64,000 nucleotides of DNA, taken from Pelomonas candidula. Lineage in GTDB: Bacteria > Pseudomonadota > Gammaproteobacteria > Burkholderiales > Burkholderiaceae_C. Below the pieces are notes generated by a model that ran no database searches, was not told where the DNA came from, and saw only the letters and a list, made by a program, of their open reading frames with translations. The DNA is taken from contig NZ_JBIGIC010000008.1 of NCBI RefSeq assembly GCF_043555985.1, positions 248,001-312,000 on the forward strand. Direction: 5' to 3'. Below, one piece after another: positions 23,315 to 31,594 of the stretch. The position numbers and the translations under genes are program-made. Each line of letters opens with the position of its first letter. Position 1 is the first letter of the stretch.

Positions 23315-24049
23315 ATGTCCAGCCACCCAAGAGTCGGCGACTCACGCCGGCAATATCAGCTGGTCGCCGACAGGATTCGCGCCCTGATCGATGCGGAGGG
23401 CATCGGTGTCGGTTCGCGCCTGCCCGCCGAGCGGGAGTTGGCGTTGCAACTCGGGGTGTCGCGTCCCTCACTGCGGGAAGCCTTGATCGCTTTGGAGATC
23501 GACGGCCGAGTCGAGATCCGTGGTGGGTCCGGTGTTTACGTCTGTGCGCTGCCCGCAGGTTCTGCTGATGGGGCGACGTCGCCCCTGGGGGACAGTCCCG
23601 CCGAGCTGATGCATGCGCGCATGGTTCTGGAGGGGGCGGTCATCACGCTGGCGGCGGCGCGTGTCACCAAGGCCGGCCTGCAGCGTGTGGAGGAGGCCTT
23701 GACGGCAATGCGCGAGGACCATGCCCTTGGCCGCAAGCCCGTGGATGCCGATCGCCGATTCCACCTCAGCATTGCGGAGATGGCGGGCAATTCGGTGCTC
23801 TCTGAAATGGTGGGCACGCTTTTCGACGGGCGCCACGGTCCCATCGCCGCTCGCATGAGTGGTCAGGTCGAGTCGACCCGTACCTGGCAGGCCGCGGTGA
23901 GTGAGCATGAGGCCATCTACCGTGCGCTGGAGGCGCGCAACCCGCAGGCGGCCTCAGCGGCGATGTGCAGCCACATGCTGGCTTCCCTCGGACGTTGGGC
24001 CGGAGATCCCTCAGAGACGGCCACCAAGCGGTCCCTCAAGGGCTCATGA
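23315..24049 (+). CDS. GntR family regulator, FadR/FCD subfamily (GntR1)
   Basis: 244-residue transcription factor. The N-terminal winged helix-turn-helix has SRLPAERELALQLGVSRPS and EIDGRVEIRGGSGVYV; the C-terminal FCD ligand domain has the metal-binding pattern Asp-x3-His in DADRRFHLSIAEMAGN and later histidines in SEHEAIYRAL and CSHMLASL. FCD regulators usually sense a sugar acid or related carboxylate and are released from DNA by it, which fits a locus with a fuconate-type pathway. ATG 23315 is preferred to an upstream TTG in the same frame because AGGGAG lies ten bases before it and it matches the start of its paralogue. It is divergent from the TonB-dependent receptor and followed after 109 bases by a close paralogue. 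The likely operator is TGGTCNGACCA. Confidence 0.92.
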   Translation: MSSHPRVGDSRRQYQLVADRIRALIDAEGIGVGSRLPAERELALQLGVSRPSLREALIALEIDGRVEIRGGSGVYVCALPAGSADGATSPLGDSPAELMHARMVLEGAVITLAAARVTKAGLQRVEEALTAMREDHALGRKPVDADRRFHLSIAEMAGNSVLSEMVGTLFDGRHGPIAARMSGQVESTRTWQAAVSEHEAIYRALEARNPQAASAAMCSHMLASLGRWAGDPSETATKRSLKGS

Positions 24050-24158
24050 AGCGTCGCTGCGCTATGCCGGGGCGTGGCGTCGGCGCGTGCACTGAGAACT
24101 TCCCGGGGCCCGACAGTGGCCGTTGAGTGCTGCCCAATTCACGACTGAGTTCGCCCCC

Positions 24159-24890
24159 ATGTCCCATCTCCATCGCGGCGGTGACGGCCGACGTCAGTAT
24201 CAACTGGTTGCCGACAGGATTCGCGCCCTCATCGAAGCGGAGGCTGCCGTCCCGGGCTCGCGATTACCCGCCGAGCGCGAACTGGCGGCGCAGCTCGGCG
24301 TCTCGCGCCCTTCGCTGCGCGAGGCGCTGATCGCGCTTGAGATCGATGGTCGTGTCGAAATCCGTGGTGGCTCGGGTGTCTACGTTCGCGCGCTGCCGGT
24401 GGACGGCGGGAGTGCAACGCCGTCTTATGGCGACAGCCCGGCCGATCTCATGCAGGCCAGGGTTGTCCTCGAAGGGGCCGTCATCATGCTGGCGGCAGCC
24501 CGTGTGACCCGTGAGGGGTTGAAGCCTATCGAGGATGCGCTGGCCGCCATGCGCAGGGAGCACGCTCATGGTCGCCGGCCAGTGGAGGCCGATCGGCGTT
24601 TCCATCTGGGCATTGCCGAGATGGCGGGCAATCCCGTGCTGGTGGAGATGGTGGGTACGCTGTTCGACGGACGTCACAGTCCCATTGCCGCCCGCATGAG
24701 CAGCGACGTCGAATCTTCCTCGCAGGTCTGGCAGATCGCGCTCGGGGAGCACGAGGCCATCTACCGTGCCCTTGAGGCCCGTAATCCGCAGGCTGCCGCC
24801 GCGACACTCAGCACGCACCTGCTGGCCTCGCACGGGCGCTGGGTGGGCGTGCCCGCCGAGATCGCGGCCAGAGGCTTGGTCGACACCTGA
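24159..24890 (+). CDS. GntR family regulator, FadR/FCD subfamily (GntR2)
   Basis: 243-residue tandem paralogue of GntR1. The helix-turn-helix is almost identical (PAERELAAQLGVSRPSLREAL), while the FCD domain differs more and has Glu-Ala-Asp-Arg-Arg-Phe-His in place of the Asp-Ala-Asp version. The near-identical recognition helix predicts that both proteins read the same operator. The diverged sensor part could respond to different sugars or form heterodimers with GntR1. ATG at 24159 aligns with the paralogue; an upstream start in the same frame would add twelve residues with no counterpart. The gene converges on the halogenase at 24917, whose stop lies 26 bases away, with no clear terminator between. 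Confidence 0.9.
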   Translation: MSHLHRGGDGRRQYQLVADRIRALIEAEAAVPGSRLPAERELAAQLGVSRPSLREALIALEIDGRVEIRGGSGVYVRALPVDGGSATPSYGDSPADLMQARVVLEGAVIMLAAARVTREGLKPIEDALAAMRREHAHGRRPVEADRRFHLGIAEMAGNPVLVEMVGTLFDGRHSPIAARMSSDVESSSQVWQIALGEHEAIYRALEARNPQAAAATLSTHLLASHGRWVGVPAEIAARGLVDT

Positions 24891-24916
24891 GCCGGGCTGC
24901 CCAGCTGCCGTGAGCG

Positions 24917-26440
24917 TCAGGCGGGCTGCGCGCCCACGACCTGGGCTATGAATTCGGTGTGCGTGGGCATGCGGCCCACCGCCCGCTGGATGGCGTCGCG
25001 CACACCCCACAGGTGCCGCCGGACCTGTTCGATGTCCACCAGGTCGATGTAGGGGTCGTACCGGCGGGGCATGACGCCAAGGCCCAGGTAAAGGGAGGCC
25101 CATGACGGCTCGCCAAAGCCCTCGGGCTCCAGGATGGTCACCCGTCCGGTCTGCTCGAACAGCTCGATCTGGTGCGCCAGGCCGTCGGGGATGCTCATCG
25201 CCGCGCACTGGCGCCAGAACTCGCTGTCGCGGCGCTCGCCGAGCTTGTAGTGCAGGATGATGAAATCGCGCACCGACTCGTAGCGGTAGGCCATCTGCCG
25301 GTTGAACTCGTCGGCCAGTTTGGGGGCGAAATCGCGGTCGGGAAGCATCGCCGTCAGCCGGCTGACGCCGTCCATGATCAACTGGATGCTCGTGGACTCC
25401 AGCGGCTCGAGGAATCCCGACGATAGGCCGATGGCGACGACATTCTTCACCCAAGCCTGCTTGCGCCGCCCGGTGACGAACCGCTGCGGGCGCGGGTGGT
25501 CCAGCGGCTCCCCGTCGAGGTTGCGCAGCAGCAGGTCCGTGGCCTCGTCGTCGCCGAGATGGCCGCTGCAGTAGACCAGGCCGTTGCCCGTGCGGTGCTG
25601 CAGCGGGATGCGCCACTGCCAGCCGGCGCTGCGTGCCGTCGAGGTCGTGTAGGGCGTCATGGAGTCGGCGCGCGCGCAGGGCACGGCGAGCGCGCGGTCG
25701 CAGGGCAGCCAGCGGCTCCAGTCCTCGTAGGGTGACTTCATCGCGCCGTCAATCAGCAGCGCGCGGAAGCCCGAGCAATCGATGAAGAGATCGCCCTCGA
25801 TGCGACGCCCGTCGCTCAGGTGCAGTGCGCTGACGAAACCGTCCTGCTCGGAGGTCTCGACGCGCACGATGGTTCCCTCGACGCGCTGGGCGCCATGGTG
25901 CAGGGCGTAGTCCCGCAGGTAGGCGCCGTACAACGAGGCGTCGAAGTGGTAGGCATAGCTAAAAGCGTTGGCCGGCGACGGCTCGCCGGGCTGCGGCGGC
26001 ATGAAGCGATGGTTGCGGGCCATCATCGTGGCGGTCGACCACTCCTCGTAGGAGGGCAGGTTGGGGTCCTGCTGCCGCAGCCGCAGCCAGAAGGCCCACA
26101 GCGGCCGGTTGTGCATGGCCGGGCCGAAACCGCCGAAGCCGTGGAAGAACTGGTGGCCCACGCGACCCCAGTCGCGGAACTCGATGCCCAGCTTGAAGCT
26201 CGCCTTCGTCTTGCGCAGGAAGTCGGCTTCGTCGATGCCGAGCAATTGGTTGTAGAAGCTGATGGTCGGCAGCGTCGCCTCGCCCACGCCGACGGTGCCG
26301 ATCTCGGCCGACTCGACCAGCGTCACCTCGCAATGGTCAGGCTGGCCGGGCCTGCACAGCATGCGCGCCAGCGGTGCGGCGGTGATCCAGCCGGCGCTGC
26401 CGCCGCCGACGATGACGATCTTCCTCAAAGCTTTGGTCAA
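24917..26440 (-). CDS. Flavin-dependent halogenase-like protein (tryptophan halogenase family), copy 1
   Basis: About 507 residues, PF04820 family. It shows the FAD-binding GGGSAGW near the N-terminus, the catalytic lysine in ASFKLGIEFRDW (about residue 83; Lys79 of PrnA), the halogenase signature W-x-W-x-I-P as GWQWRIPLQ, and the catalytic Glu-Ser in SSGFLEPLESTSI. All residues needed for hypohalous acid chemistry are thus present. No flavin reductase lies in the window. Family members next to TonB-dependent receptors are widespread but their natural substrates are mostly unknown. Start TTG 26440 is chosen because GGAG lies six bases upstream; a TTG at 26452 is an alternative. A perfect operator palindrome lies just upstream (26464-26474). 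It is transcribed alone, divergently from the lipoprotein-receptor operon. Confidence 0.87.
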   Translation of the reverse strand: MTKALRKIVIVGGGSAGWITAAPLARMLCRPGQPDHCEVTLVESAEIGTVGVGEATLPTISFYNQLLGIDEADFLRKTKASFKLGIEFRDWGRVGHQFFHGFGGFGPAMHNRPLWAFWLRLRQQDPNLPSYEEWSTATMMARNHRFMPPQPGEPSPANAFSYAYHFDASLYGAYLRDYALHHGAQRVEGTIVRVETSEQDGFVSALHLSDGRRIEGDLFIDCSGFRALLIDGAMKSPYEDWSRWLPCDRALAVPCARADSMTPYTTSTARSAGWQWRIPLQHRTGNGLVYCSGHLGDDEATDLLLRNLDGEPLDHPRPQRFVTGRRKQAWVKNVVAIGLSSGFLEPLESTSIQLIMDGVSRLTAMLPDRDFAPKLADEFNRQMAYRYESVRDFIILHYKLGERRDSEFWRQCAAMSIPDGLAHQIELFEQTGRVTILEPEGFGEPSWASLYLGLGVMPRRYDPYIDLVDIEQVRRHLWGVRDAIQRAVGRMPTHTEFIAQVVGAQPA

Positions 26441-26463
26441 GCCGGTCTCCAAGTGTGGTTATT

Positions 26464-26474
26464 TGGTCAGACCA
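26464..26474. promoter_or_regulatory. Perfect TGGTCAGACCA operator upstream of halogenase 1
   Basis: Perfect palindrome with odd centre, ending 23 bases before the TTG start of the minus-strand halogenase gene. This position would overlap the transcription start or leader, so binding should repress. Same core as 23195-23205. Confidence 0.75.
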
Positions 26475-26495
26475 GGAGTTTGCCCTAGTGCGCTC

Positions 26496-26506
26496 CGGTC
26501 AGGCCA
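26496..26506. promoter_or_regulatory. Degenerate operator-like site
   Basis: CGGTCAGGCCA keeps most of the palindrome (two mismatches) and lies between the two perfect copies at 26464 and 26519. Its spacing suggests a third, weaker contact in a shared divergent control region. Confidence 0.4.
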
Positions 26507-26518
26507 GTCATATATTTT

Positions 26519-26529
26519 TGGTCAGACCA
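26519..26529. promoter_or_regulatory. Perfect TGGTCAGACCA operator upstream of the lipoprotein-receptor operon
   Basis: Perfect palindrome extended by flanking T and A (TTGGTCAGACCAA), preceded by an AT-rich TATATTTT stretch that is unusual in this GC-rich DNA and may be a promoter element. It lies 85 bases before the ATG of the plus-strand lipoprotein gene. Confidence 0.75.
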
Positions 26530-26614
26530 ATGTTCGGGTGTCACCAGACAGCCTGGGCGGGCTCCGGCGCCGAGAAGGGCCGGCGAGACATTCAAAACGA
26601 GGAGACGGAAAGTG

Positions 26615-28063
26615 ATGCGGAAGACGTTTCGGCGTGGCCAGAAATTGTCGCTGTTGGCGACATGCGCGATCTTGGCTGCTTGCGGCGGTGGTGGGGGGGG
26701 TACATCGGGCGGCCTGATGCAAAGCATCACGCTGTCGTATCCGGGTGGGGCGACGTTGATGGCCGGGCCGGTGACGCTCAAGGCGACCACCACGTCAGGG
26801 TTGCCGGTCACGTACAAGTCCAACACCCCGACGATCTGCACGGTGTCCGGCGATCAGCTCACGCTGGTGGCTGCTGGCGAATGCTCCTACACCGCGAGCC
26901 AGGCGGGCGGCACGACGCCGGATGGCAAGAGCTGGGCGGCGGCTGACGACATGAGCCAACTGTTCAATGTGCTGAAGCATCCCCAGGTGATTGCTTTTGC
27001 GCCGCCTGACTACGTGCTGAGTGCCAAGACCAGTTCTGTCACGCTCAGTGCGACATCGGATGCAGGGCTTCCGGTGACCTTCACCGCCGATACGCCGGCC
27101 AACTGCTCCATCACCGGCGACCAGCTCAAGCTGCTGGGCAAGGGGACTTGCGCGGTGACGGCCACACAGGCTGGCAATGACAACTATGCGCCGCTGTCGG
27201 TGCAAAAGTTCGTGGCGGTCGACCCGTTGGTGCTGGCGGATGGTTTCGACGTCGCGACCGGCACGGGCGTGGGCTCTGCGAGCAACCTGAGCACGGCGCA
27301 AGGTGGCGGCGTCGCTGTCAACCCATGGGACAGCACGCTGAACACGGGTTGGCTGTCCTGTCCCGCTACTCATACTGTGAAGAACGCCGACGGCAGCACA
27401 CATGAAGAGAGCAATGGCGACTGGTGCTATCACACGGTGTCCTCCGACGGCAAGACTCTGACTTCGGCGCTCGAGGTGCCGAAGGCCAACTTCCCGACAG
27501 GCTGGCACACGGGCTTGAACGAGATCGACATTTTCGCGCCCGGCGTTACCGCGTTTGCTTCGGGTGGCGACACGACCGGCGGCGTCCAGGTCACGACCGA
27601 AACGGCCCTGGGCTTCACGATGGGGATTACGCCGGGCTTGTACGCCGCGGGCAAGGCCATCGTCGTCTACCTCGACTTGGGCAAGAGCAGTGCGGGTTGC
27701 AATGTCGAACTCTCCACCCTGGTCTGGCCGCGAGCGGCAGGTTCGGTGGCCTACAACGTCCCGCTGAGCAACTTTGCCGTCACGAACAGCTGCAACCTCG
27801 CCGGCGTGACCGCGGCTTCGGTGGACAACGATATCCGCAAGCTGCCCAACCCCTGGGATAAGACCGGCAGCCCCACGAACATCGCTGCCTTCAATACGGC
27901 GCTCGACGCCTTCAAGGCCGCGCGCACGTCGGCCACGACCTTGCTGGGCTCCTCGAACATTGTGCGCGTGCGCTTGAAGCTTTTCGAGCCTAACGACACC
28001 CAGCCCGGCCCGGCGTTCTATTCATCGTCCATCTCGGTTTCCGGGGCGATCACCATCCAGTAA
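26615..28063 (+). CDS. Surface-lipoprotein candidate with Ig-like repeats, function unknown
   Basis: 482-residue predicted lipoprotein: positively charged signal, lipobox LAAC (Cys23), then a glycine run. Two Ig-like repeats follow, recognisable from the paired motifs LPVTYKSNTPTICTVSGDQL and LPVTFTADTPANCSITGDQL (about residues 60-205). The remaining 270 residues, beginning VLADGFDVATG, match no family I can name; they are rich in Thr, Gly and aromatic residues and contain several cysteines, as in secreted binding proteins. It is the first gene after a divergent operator region and directly precedes a TonB-dependent receptor, the position held by surface glycan-binding lipoproteins in Bacteroidetes loci. 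A xyloglucan-capturing role is inferred only from this. Start ATG 26615 has GGAG ten bases upstream; a GTG three bases earlier is possible. Confidence 0.8.
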   Translation: MRKTFRRGQKLSLLATCAILAACGGGGGGTSGGLMQSITLSYPGGATLMAGPVTLKATTTSGLPVTYKSNTPTICTVSGDQLTLVAAGECSYTASQAGGTTPDGKSWAAADDMSQLFNVLKHPQVIAFAPPDYVLSAKTSSVTLSATSDAGLPVTFTADTPANCSITGDQLKLLGKGTCAVTATQAGNDNYAPLSVQKFVAVDPLVLADGFDVATGTGVGSASNLSTAQGGGVAVNPWDSTLNTGWLSCPATHTVKNADGSTHEESNGDWCYHTVSSDGKTLTSALEVPKANFPTGWHTGLNEIDIFAPGVTAFASGGDTTGGVQVTTETALGFTMGITPGLYAAGKAIVVYLDLGKSSAGCNVELSTLVWPRAAGSVAYNVPLSNFAVTNSCNLAGVTAASVDNDIRKLPNPWDKTGSPTNIAAFNTALDAFKAARTSATTLLGSSNIVRVRLKLFEPNDTQPGPAFYSSSISVSGAITIQ

Positions 28064-28139
28064 CCACCTCTGGCGCGGAAAGGTGGCGTGCCGGGACTTG
28101 CCGAGAAGGGCTTGCTCCGTAGGTGCTGCCTCTCCAAAG

Positions 28140-28170
28140 GCCGGCGTGTGATCCCGGCTGCAACGCCGGC
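28140..28170 (+). other. Inverted repeat upstream of the second receptor
   Basis: GCCGGCGT (28140-28147) pairs with ACGCCGGC (28163-28170) across a 15-base loop, in the 179-base gap between the lipoprotein and receptor genes. It has no T run. It could lower read-through between lipoprotein and receptor or simply be a GC-rich chance structure. Confidence 0.3.
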
Positions 28171-28242
28171 AATGCCAGCGCGCCTTCGGTCGGCGCAGAC
28201 CCGGTGCGTTGCCAAGACATTCAAGGAATTCGGAGACACCTG

Positions 28243-31200
28243 ATGAAGAAACAATTTCAGACCACTGCGATCTATCGCGGTGTCATTCACCTCGCTCTTT
28301 TGAGCGCCGGCGGTGCAGTGCTGGCGCAGACGGCGCCCGACAGCACGCCCACGACCCTGGACACGGTGGTCGTGAAGGGCACGCGCGCCGCGCTGCAAAC
28401 CGCGATCAAACGCAAGCAGAACTCCGAGGAGATCGTCGACTCGATCGTTGCCGACGAAGCGGGCAAGCTGCCCGACAAGTCCATCACCGAAGTGCTGCAG
28501 CGCATCGTCGGCGTGACCGTCGAGCGCGTGCGCTCCACCAACAACGACCCCACGCACTTCTCCGACGGCAGTGACGATCGCATCAACGTGCGGGGTCTGT
28601 CCTGGGGGTCGTCCACGCTCAACGGCCGCGAGGTGTTCTCCGCGGGCTGGCCGGGCCGCGACCTGAGCTGGAGCGCGGTGCCGTCCGAGCTGATGTCGGC
28701 CGTGGACGTCTACAAGAACCCGTCGGCGGAGAAGATCGAAGGCGGCGTCTCGGGCCAGGTGGACCTGCGTACCCACCTGCCTTTCGACTTCAGCGGCACC
28801 AAGGCCGTCGTCAGCCTGGGCAGCGACTACGAGCAGATGACGAAGAAGACGGCGCCGAAGGTCTCCGCGCTGTATTCGAACCGGTGGGAAACCGACTACG
28901 GCCGCGTGGGCGCGCTGGTTGACGTGGCGCTGAACCACTCGACCTATGAGCAGCAGAAGCTGGAACTGCAGCCTTACTTCCCCCGCACCGACATCCCCGG
29001 CTACGTCGGCCAGACCGTGTGGGCGCCGGGCGCTGCGGACTGGGGCCAGAACGTCGGCACCACGGACCGCAAGGGCTTCTACGGCGCGCTGCAGTGGAAG
29101 AAGAACGGCATGGAGTCGGCGCTGACGGCCTTCGTGTCCAAGAGCACGCAGCAGAACATCGGCTCCAACATCTATCCCAGCTTCGGAGACCCGAACTACA
29201 ACGCCTCGCCCTATGGCGTCAACATCTCCAACGCCGTGGTCGACAGCCGTGGCGTGGTGGTGTCGGGGCACTTCAGCTATCCCCTGTATCTGCCCACGTA
29301 TCCCGACGGCACCACCAACTGGGGTTATGGCGGCAAGGGCGCGAACCAGTTCGCCGATGGCGGCTTGAGCATGGGCACCAGCCGTGCTTTCACGGAACAC
29401 CGCACCAACACCAGCGAACTGGCGTGGAACTTCAAGTGGACCGTCAACGACCGTTGGGCCGTCCAGAATGACCTGCAGTACGTGAAGTCGAACTTCCGCA
29501 CCACGGGCGAGGAGGTGCAGACGGCCACCTTCATCCCGAGCATGGACATCACGACCAACGGCAACGCGCCGGTGCAGTTGGGCTTCGACCAGAAGACGCG
29601 CGACTTCCTGGCCGATCCCGGCAACTACTACTGGCTGTCGGTGATGCCCCAGCGGCTCAAGGGTGACGCCGACCTGTTCGCCTGGAAGGCGGACGTGAAG
29701 CACTCCTTCGACCATCCGGTGCTGCGCGACTTCACCTTCGGCGTCCGCACGACGCTGCGGAACTCGGTGCGCGAACAGGCGGTCTACGGCGGCCAGACGC
29801 AGGATTCAAGCGCGAGCGTGGGCTGGCAGTCCATCGCCAATCCCTGGCAGGTGCGCCAGACGGGCGTGGCGGGCCAGTTGCCCAACATCATGACGGCCGA
29901 CCCCAACAACTCCTGGCAGTCGCGCGCCAACTTCGGCTACCTGAGCGATCCGCGCTACGGCGGCGCCGCTGCGACGGAGGTCTACAACTACAAGCCCTTC
30001 GGCGGCAACCAGCCTCCGAGCGTGGTCTTCCCCACCTACGCCGCCATCAAGGACCCCGCCACGTACGCGAAGCTGCTTCACGATGTGCGCTTCCAGCAAT
30101 GCCTGGACTCGCAGAAATGGGCCAGCGACTGGAACAAGAACAACCCCACCAACCTGGCAACGGTTCCGACGTGCGATCCCAACGCGACGGATTACACGTT
30201 CGACACCAACCTGTATTACGGGATCAACCCGTTCAAGATCAGCAACGTCACCGAGCGCACGTATTCTGCCTACGGCAACTTGCGATTCGGCTTCGACGAC
30301 TGGAAGGTGCCGATGGATGGCAACGTCGGTGTGCGACTGGTCTATACCGGCCGCGCCTCGCATGGCTTCACGTCCTTCACCCACAAGTACGACAGCACCA
30401 CGCCTGCGGATGTCCCGCAGTTCGGCAATGTCGATGATCCGCTGGATGTGACCGCGAGCCAGTTCGACGCGCTGCCGTCGATGAACCTGAAGTTCAACCT
30501 GACCGGCGACAACAAGCTCCTCGGTCGCATCGGCTTGGCCAAGAGCATCTACCGCCCGGGCTTCGACAAGGTGCAGGAAGCGGTGACGTTGAAGCAGAAC
30601 ATCGACACCGTCAATCATCTGGTCACGTACACGGGCGACAACACCGGCAACGCCAAGCTCAAGCCGCTGCAGTCGAACAACCTCGACCTTGCCCTGGAGT
30701 GGTACCCGCGCAGCGGCCAGACGCTGACGGCGACCTTCTTCTACAAGGACGTCAAGGACCTGGTCTACAAGTCCACCTACACGCGCACGTACAACAGCCT
30801 GGCAGGCAACCCGCAGACCTTCCTCATCACCGGCCCTCGCAACGCCGCCAGCGCCAAGCTCAAGGGCATCGAGCTGAATGCCGAGACCTATCTCGACCAC
30901 TTCGACGCCCTGAAGGACGTGTTGCCGGACTGGGTCAAGGGCTTCGGCGTGTCGGCCAACTACGCCTACATCGGCAGCACGCAGAAGTTCTACCGCGACT
31001 CCCAGTCGCAATACTGCCCCGCCTACAACACGCTGACGGACGACGCGATCAAGGCCTACGGTTGCGACACCAACGGCAAGCCCCTGGGTTCGCTGCCGGT
31101 ACCGGGGCTGGTGAAGAACGCCGCCAACTTGGCGCTGCGCTATGACCGCTACGGCTTCTCGGCCCGTCTGGCCTACAACTGGACGAGCCGTGTGCTGAAG

Positions 31201-31506
31201 AATGTGGGCAACGACGGTCCGACCGGCAACAACGGCACCAGTGCCGATCCGGCGCGCCAGACGGCCTGCCATGGCGGCGTCTGCCAGGACACGTGGTGGG
31301 GGCTGCCTCAGTACCAGGAGGCCTTCGGCCAGTGGGACGGTGGCCTGTCGTACAACTTCACGGACAAGTTCAACCTCTCGCTGAGCGTGACGAACCTGAA
31401 CAACGTGGTCGTGCGCCGTACCAACCTGCAGGCCCCCGGCTACATGGGCGCGTCCTGGAACTTCCCCGGCCGCAGCTACAACCTGTCGGGAACCTACGAG
31501 TTCTGA
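28243..31506 (+). CDS. TonB-dependent outer-membrane receptor (second of two)
   Basis: 1087-residue outer-membrane transporter with signal peptide (about 1-26), TonB-box-like LDTVVVKG, plug domain (VDSIVADEAGKLPDKSITE, then INVRGLSWGSSTLNGREVF) and a long barrel ending in TYEF. The plug is very close to that of the receptor at 19949-23017, while the barrel and loops differ, so a second oligosaccharide type is likely. Start ATG 28243 has GGAG seven bases upstream; the frame is open further 5' but without a signal sequence. It follows the lipoprotein gene and precedes a GH74, two halogenase-like genes and a TonB-like gene, forming a self-contained uptake unit with its own candidate energiser. 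Probably expressed from the operator region at 26.5 kb. Confidence 0.95.
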   Translation: MKKQFQTTAIYRGVIHLALLSAGGAVLAQTAPDSTPTTLDTVVVKGTRAALQTAIKRKQNSEEIVDSIVADEAGKLPDKSITEVLQRIVGVTVERVRSTNNDPTHFSDGSDDRINVRGLSWGSSTLNGREVFSAGWPGRDLSWSAVPSELMSAVDVYKNPSAEKIEGGVSGQVDLRTHLPFDFSGTKAVVSLGSDYEQMTKKTAPKVSALYSNRWETDYGRVGALVDVALNHSTYEQQKLELQPYFPRTDIPGYVGQTVWAPGAADWGQNVGTTDRKGFYGALQWKKNGMESALTAFVSKSTQQNIGSNIYPSFGDPNYNASPYGVNISNAVVDSRGVVVSGHFSYPLYLPTYPDGTTNWGYGGKGANQFADGGLSMGTSRAFTEHRTNTSELAWNFKWTVNDRWAVQNDLQYVKSNFRTTGEEVQTATFIPSMDITTNGNAPVQLGFDQKTRDFLADPGNYYWLSVMPQRLKGDADLFAWKADVKHSFDHPVLRDFTFGVRTTLRNSVREQAVYGGQTQDSSASVGWQSIANPWQVRQTGVAGQLPNIMTADPNNSWQSRANFGYLSDPRYGGAAATEVYNYKPFGGNQPPSVVFPTYAAIKDPATYAKLLHDVRFQQCLDSQKWASDWNKNNPTNLATVPTCDPNATDYTFDTNLYYGINPFKISNVTERTYSAYGNLRFGFDDWKVPMDGNVGVRLVYTGRASHGFTSFTHKYDSTTPADVPQFGNVDDPLDVTASQFDALPSMNLKFNLTGDNKLLGRIGLAKSIYRPGFDKVQEAVTLKQNIDTVNHLVTYTGDNTGNAKLKPLQSNNLDLALEWYPRSGQTLTATFFYKDVKDLVYKSTYTRTYNSLAGNPQTFLITGPRNAASAKLKGIELNAETYLDHFDALKDVLPDWVKGFGVSANYAYIGSTQKFYRDSQSQYCPAYNTLTDDAIKAYGCDTNGKPLGSLPVPGLVKNAANLALRYDRYGFSARLAYNWTSRVLKNVGNDGPTGNNGTSADPARQTACHGGVCQDTWWGLPQYQEAFGQWDGGLSYNFTDKFNLSLSVTNLNNVVVRRTNLQAPGYMGASWNFPGRSYNLSGTYEF

Positions 31507-31594
31507 TGCAGGACCAGGGCGCGAGCCCTGGCTCCGCAGGCCGGCCGGTCGCATTCCCTGCGCCCGGCCGCTTTCGTTTCAACCGGGAGACTCC

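Noticed and set aside
28018..29715. A 565-codon minus-strand frame across the second receptor
   Set aside because: Antisense to the plug and barrel of a clear TonB-dependent receptor; composition is typical of a shadow frame.
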